From Nitrospira sp. (GTDB lineage Bacteria; Nitrospirota; Nitrospiria; Nitrospirales; Nitrospiraceae): DNA of 53,167 bases. This document shows, piece after piece, positions 49,473-53,167 of this stretch. Below the pieces are notes generated by a model that was not told the origin of the DNA, ran no database searches, and worked only from the letters and a program-made list of their open reading frames with translations. The stretch's first letter is position 1. Each line of letters begins with the position of its first letter. Position numbers and translations under genes: made by a program. Where the stretch lies: assembly GCA_005116895.1 (NCBI GenBank), contig SWDO01000016.1, forward strand, positions 33,039 to 86,205. The letters are read 5' to 3'.

Positions 49473-51197
49473 TTAGAAAATACTTTTGCTGACCTCGTTT
49501 GAATAGGCGCTTTCATTCCCCGCGATGTCATAGGCCGTCACGACAAAGAAATACGTCGTGCCGAATTCGAGTCCTATAGCAGTGTAGCTGGCCGTATTAC
49601 CCGGGATCGCCGCGATGGGAGCTCCATAGGCGCCTGAGGAAGTTGCTCGATACACTTTATATCCCGCTAGATCCTTTTCGGTATTTGCATTCCATGTCAG
49701 CGTGACGGACGATGTCTTTTGCTCGTTCAGCGTCAGGATGACGTTTACAGTTCTGGTTATACCGCCACTTGTCACAGTGATGGTGGTCGAATTATTTCCC
49801 TTGGTCGCGGTCGCAGTATTGACGTTGACCGTGATGGTTCCATTATTGGAGCCGGATGTTGGACTAAGCGATAACCAGGAGACACTATCACTTGCACTCC
49901 AGGCTCCGTTTGCACTGATAGTGATGGTCTGGGCAGCAGGGTTTGCTGCTCCCTGCGTCGCGGTATAGGTCAAACTACTGGGGGAAGCTGTCAGGGAGGT
50001 GGTTGCGACCGTGAGCGTAACGGCAACCGTTCTCGTCACGCCCCCACTTGTCACGGTAATCGTGGCCTGGTTCGGGCCAACCGCGGCAGAAGCCAGACTC
50101 ACGTTGGCTGCGATAGATCCGTTGCCGCTGCCTGACGAGGGACTGAGGGTGAGCCAGGCGACACTGCTACTGGCCGTCCAATTACTGTTCGAAGTGACCG
50201 TCACGCTTTGGCTCACGGGATTCGGCCCTCCCTGCACCCCGGAGAACGTCACTGCGGTTGGGTTGACGATCAGCGTTGGCGAAGGCGCTGTCACGGTAAA
50301 GGTGACGGGGATGGAGACAGGAGTGGCGTTGGTCGCGCTAACGGTAATCAGAGCGTTGTGCGGCCCTGCGGTGAGTGAGCCGGTGGTGGCGGTTAACGCA
50401 ATTGTGCCAGTATCTTTGCCAGAGGCTGGGCTTAGATTCAACCACGTTGCGCTAGAAACCGCATTCCAGTCTAGTGTTCCCCCGCCTATATTTGTAACGG
50501 TAAGAGTTTGCGTTGTCGGGCTGCCGGCTCCTTGCTGAAGGCTGAATGAAAAGCTTGAGGAACTCACTCCGATAGCGGGCTTCGGTGATGGTGGAGACGA
50601 AATAGTGATGGACGGCGCAACAAGCTGTTTCAGTCCCGGTATTTCGGACAGAAGCCTGCGCATTGGAGCTGCTGACGGTTGAGTTTGCATCGGACTGGCC
50701 TGCGGGGCTGCCACCGCTTGGGATGTTTGGGCAGTAGCCCCAAGGAGAGAGGAGGTCGGCTGTAAAGTCGGAGTAGCGCCGAACCCTCCCAATTGCGAGG
50801 AAGAAGTCGCCATGCTGGGTCCTGAAAACTGCGAAGACATCCCTCTTGGCTGAGAATCGTCAGCTCCGAATGATGCAACTGGTGAAGTCGACAATGAATG
50901 CTTCAACGATGCATCATTGCTTATTTCAACTGAAGTTTGCAGTGCTGGAGTTCGCCCAATGAGACGATGTGATGGCGCAGTTGCTCTGTTCAGCTCGTTC
51001 TTTTGTGCAATCACCTTCCGATCGATTTGGCCAGGGTTTTGAGATTGCTCATGAGAGTTGTTCTGGTGAATCGTAACCGTGTCCTGACTGGCCGCCGCTA
51101 GTGCTGGCAGCATCGATGGAATCATCGGCTCAGAAACGAGCACAAGCGAGCTCATACCGACAGAGAAGAGCAACAATCGCTGAATCTTCTGGCACAT
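49473..51197 (-). CDS. Exported protein with three BACON-like repeats and an FN3-like domain
   Basis: A 574-residue protein with a signal peptide (LLLFSVGMSSLVLV to ALAAA, about residues 8-36). A Ser/Gln/Pro-rich low-complexity region extends to about 190. Three tandem beta-sandwich repeats of about 90 residues follow, each with QGG/QGA, WLxLSPxSG and a terminal TVTLTV-like strand, which is the BACON-like pattern. Residues about 490-574 resemble fibronectin type III (VTLTWNANTEKDLAGYKVYR). It is probably secreted or surface-bound and might bind carbohydrate. GGAGG precedes the ATG. It is on the same strand as the secretion operon and 525 bases upstream, so it could be a substrate of that system. 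Confidence 0.82.
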   Translation of the reverse strand: MCQKIQRLLLFSVGMSSLVLVSEPMIPSMLPALAAASQDTVTIHQNNSHEQSQNPGQIDRKVIAQKNELNRATAPSHRLIGRTPALQTSVEISNDASLKHSLSTSPVASFGADDSQPRGMSSQFSGPSMATSSSQLGGFGATPTLQPTSSLLGATAQTSQAVAAPQASPMQTQPSAAPMRRLLSEIPGLKQLVAPSITISSPPSPKPAIGVSSSSFSFSLQQGAGSPTTQTLTVTNIGGGTLDWNAVSSATWLNLSPASGKDTGTIALTATTGSLTAGPHNALITVSATNATPVSIPVTFTVTAPSPTLIVNPTAVTFSGVQGGPNPVSQSVTVTSNSNWTASSSVAWLTLSPSSGSGNGSIAANVSLASAAVGPNQATITVTSGGVTRTVAVTLTVATTSLTASPSSLTYTATQGAANPAAQTITISANGAWSASDSVSWLSLSPTSGSNNGTITVNVNTATATKGNNSTTITVTSGGITRTVNVILTLNEQKTSSVTLTWNANTEKDLAGYKVYRATSSGAYGAPIAAIPGNTASYTAIGLEFGTTYFFVVTAYDIAGNESAYSNEVSKSIF

Positions 51198-51824
51198 TGT
51201 TGAAGTCCTCCATGAACAGACATTAAACGGACACTGCGATCTTTAGGTTTGCGCAAGGCAATGAGCAAGTTAGGTGCCCTTTCCAGCCAAGGAAGCAGTT
51301 TCAACCAGTGCAGACTCAAACGAAGAGGTTTTATATGGCTTTTACTGAAAGCCGCCCCTCCAAAGGAGCGTTTCAAAGAAGAGCGTCCTGGATGCGTAGG
51401 GAAAGTTTTCGCATTCCCTAGATGTACACATAAAGTGATAGTTTATATTTATGCCTATTGATATTGAAGTAACTCACGTTGTATTTACTTAGCAAGCACG
51501 TATGTGCGGAGATCTCCTTGATATTATTGAGGCCGATGTGATATCTGCCGTCTTCTTAGGCCTTGAGGAAGACGTCTGGAATATACAGTTACTGAGCCGA
51601 CCAGCAAATAGTGCATCGTCTGAGCTCACTCATTCGCTTGCCTTGCGTGAAGAAATATACGTTTGGAGAAGTTATACGCCCACACTTTTTATAGTCTCCG
51701 CGGTAAATACACGTAGTGCCGTAAACAGACCAGTTCGGCAAAGCATAGCCTTTCCTTGACGACCACGGCGTCTTCTGCCATTGTTGGCGTCATTTGTATC
51801 AATCGTTACTCAGGAGGGGGCAGT
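51198..51824. other. Intergenic region before the nucleotide-sugar dehydrogenase
   Basis: About 627 bases, AT-rich in the middle (51420-51480). I found no gene with a ribosome-binding site: the 51502-51759 plus-strand frame has neither a Shine-Dalgarno nor similarity. The divergent promoters of the BACON gene and of the dehydrogenase gene should lie here. Confidence 0.5.
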
Positions 51825-53120
51825 ATGAATAAGCAAGAGGCGCGTTCGATTGCCGTTGTGGGCTTAGGTTACGTGGGCCTTCCGATTGCCGTGGCATTTG
51901 GGAAGATTGCTCCTGTGATTGGCTTTGACATTAATAAAAAGAAAATTGAAGAATTACGAAAGGGAATCGATCGCACAGGGGAAGTGTCACAAAATGATCT
52001 GGCCGCTACTCAAATCAGATATACTTCTGAGCCGCCAGACCTCAAAGTAGCCAAGTTCATTATTGTTGCCGTTCCGACTCCTATCAATGAAGCATTGCAG
52101 CCAGACCTTACCGCCTTACAAAAATCCTCAGAACTGATCGGGCAAAACCTGTCTCCCGGTACCATCGTGGTCTATGAATCGACGGTTTACCCGGGTGCGA
52201 CCGAAGAGGTTTGCCTACCAATCTTGGAAAAAACTTCCGGAATGAAGGCGGGTGTAGATTTCAAATTAGGGTACTCGCCGGAACGAATAAATCCCGGAGA
52301 TAGGGAACATACGCTCGAAAAGATTATCAAGGTTGTATCGGCACAGGACCCTGAATCTTTGGACATCGTGGCGGACACATATGCATTAGTTGTGAAGGCA
52401 GGTGTTCATCGAGCATCAAGCATCAAGGTAGCGGAGGCAGCCAAGGTTATCGAAAATACTCAGCGAGACTTGAATATCGCATTGATGAACGAGCTCGCTT
52501 TGATTTTCCACCGACTGGGAATAGATACTAAATCTGTCCTTGAAGCTGCGGGAACAAAGTGGAACTTCCTCAAGTTCTCTCCTGGTCTCGTCGGTGGCCA
52601 TTGTATCGGAGTGGATCCTTATTATTTGACTTCAAAGGCAGAATCAGTGGGCTATCATCCACAAGTGATTCTCTCAGGCCGCCGCATCAACAACGGCATG
52701 GGAAAGTTTGTGGCGGAACACACTATGAAACTATTGAGCCACATGTCGCGCCCTGCTAATCAACTCAGAGTAGGAGTGCTCGGCTTGACGTTTAAGGAAA
52801 ACGTGCCGGATCTCCGTAACAGCAAAGTACCTGACATCATCTCCGAACTTCTTGAATATGGGATTGAGGTGCTCGTGCATGATCCAATTGCCGAAAGTGA
52901 AGAAGCCGTGGCAGAGTACGGCATTCACCTCGTCGAATGGGGAAAGATGAAAGAGCTTGATGGATTAGTCGTTGCCGTTGCACACAAGAAGTTTTCCGAT
53001 ATGAGCATCGAAGATCTCCTCAAGCCTCTTCGCAATCAGAAACAAGCCGTCGTGATCGACGTCAAGAGCATCCTCGAACCGAGTCACATTCCTGCGTCAA
53101 TACGATACTGGCGACTGTGA
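51825..53120 (+). CDS. Nucleotide-sugar (UDP-HexNAc type) dehydrogenase
   Basis: A 431-residue protein starting at ATG 51825 behind AGGAGGGGG, with the NAD-binding SIAVVGLGYVGLPIAVAFGK. It has VPTPI, YESTVYPGATEE and the catalytic cysteine loop GLVGGHCIGVDPYYL. A C-terminal UDP-binding domain follows (GVLGLTFKENVPDLRNSK). It resembles TviB/WbpO-type enzymes, which oxidise UDP-N-acetyl-hexosamine to the uronic acid for surface polysaccharides; plain UDP-glucose dehydrogenase is less likely. The frame is open upstream to 51756 without a better start. It probably begins a polysaccharide locus that continues past the right edge. Confidence 0.92.
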   Translation: MNKQEARSIAVVGLGYVGLPIAVAFGKIAPVIGFDINKKKIEELRKGIDRTGEVSQNDLAATQIRYTSEPPDLKVAKFIIVAVPTPINEALQPDLTALQKSSELIGQNLSPGTIVVYESTVYPGATEEVCLPILEKTSGMKAGVDFKLGYSPERINPGDREHTLEKIIKVVSAQDPESLDIVADTYALVVKAGVHRASSIKVAEAAKVIENTQRDLNIALMNELALIFHRLGIDTKSVLEAAGTKWNFLKFSPGLVGGHCIGVDPYYLTSKAESVGYHPQVILSGRRINNGMGKFVAEHTMKLLSHMSRPANQLRVGVLGLTFKENVPDLRNSKVPDIISELLEYGIEVLVHDPIAESEEAVAEYGIHLVEWGKMKELDGLVVAVAHKKFSDMSIEDLLKPLRNQKQAVVIDVKSILEPSHIPASIRYWRL

Positions 53121-53167
53121 AGATACGGTTGGTTGTCAAGCGGAAGGGCAACCTGTTTTTAGCCAAA

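Noticed and set aside
49274..49492. Plus-strand 72-residue frame in the gap before the BACON gene
   Set aside because: No ribosome-binding site and no protein-like pattern; it crosses the perfect inverted repeat and overlaps the end of the real minus-strand gene.
51502..51759. Plus-strand 85-residue frame before the nucleotide-sugar dehydrogenase
   Set aside because: No Shine-Dalgarno, no family resemblance, and it lies in an AT-rich intergenic stretch.

Overview
The window looks like a chromosomal segment of a Gram-negative bacterium, most probably a member of the Nitrospirota such as Nitrospira. That assignment is inferred from recalled protein families and gene order (secretin/PilMNO-type secretion operon, LapB, lipoproteins with lipoboxes, an OmpA-like domain); no 16S or marker search was possible. 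Most of it is densely packed housekeeping DNA, interrupted by accessory blocks.

Layout. 1-860: a fragment repeating the 3' end of ribE, followed by a MazF-like toxin and its ribbon-helix-helix antitoxin. 972-4645: a minus-strand operon of a 5'-truncated esterase, an exported protein, an MFS transporter and riboflavin synthase. 4594-14131: an accessory island between two copies of an unusual block-structured 42-bp repeat. It carries an M48 metalloprotease and a lipoprotein on the plus strand. On the minus strand it carries a coiled-coil protein, a membrane protein with a C-terminal OmpA-like domain, a Ras-like small GTPase, a small unknown protein, and a TIR-STAND-TPR protein. An IS3 OrfA remnant lies at its right end. 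14191-20333: mutS2, divergent from gap-pgk-tpiA-secG (lower glycolysis and a Sec subunit). 20427-21828: ilvE and a PilZ-domain protein. 22047-28788: rplU-rpmA-obgE-proB-nadD-rsfS-lapB-like-bioB plus a 51-residue ORF, all on the plus strand. 29031-32298: hypothetical genes, including a possible HEPN/Abi-like protein and a TPR protein. 32496-34783: galE, trmL and a membrane hydrolase. 34800-38252: a 58-residue ORF, a large unknown protein and proA. 38401-48948: an eleven-gene minus-strand operon for a type II secretion / type IV pilus-like machine. 49473-51197: an exported protein with three BACON-like repeats and a fibronectin-III-like domain. 51825-53120: a nucleotide-sugar dehydrogenase at the right end.

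The most interesting part is the island operon at 6642-13481. It joins a small Ras-like GTPase with a changed switch-II residue to a membrane-spanning protein carrying a possible longin/Roadblock-like cytosolic region and a periplasmic OmpA-like domain. It adds a coiled-coil protein sharing an N-terminal motif with the membrane protein, and a TIR-STAND-TPR protein of the kind used as an immune or cell-death effector. My hypothesis is an envelope-linked GTPase switch controlling a TIR effector, carried on a mobile island. The domain content is seen in the sequence; the functional link is inference.

I saw no tRNA, rRNA, CRISPR array or recognisable riboswitch.
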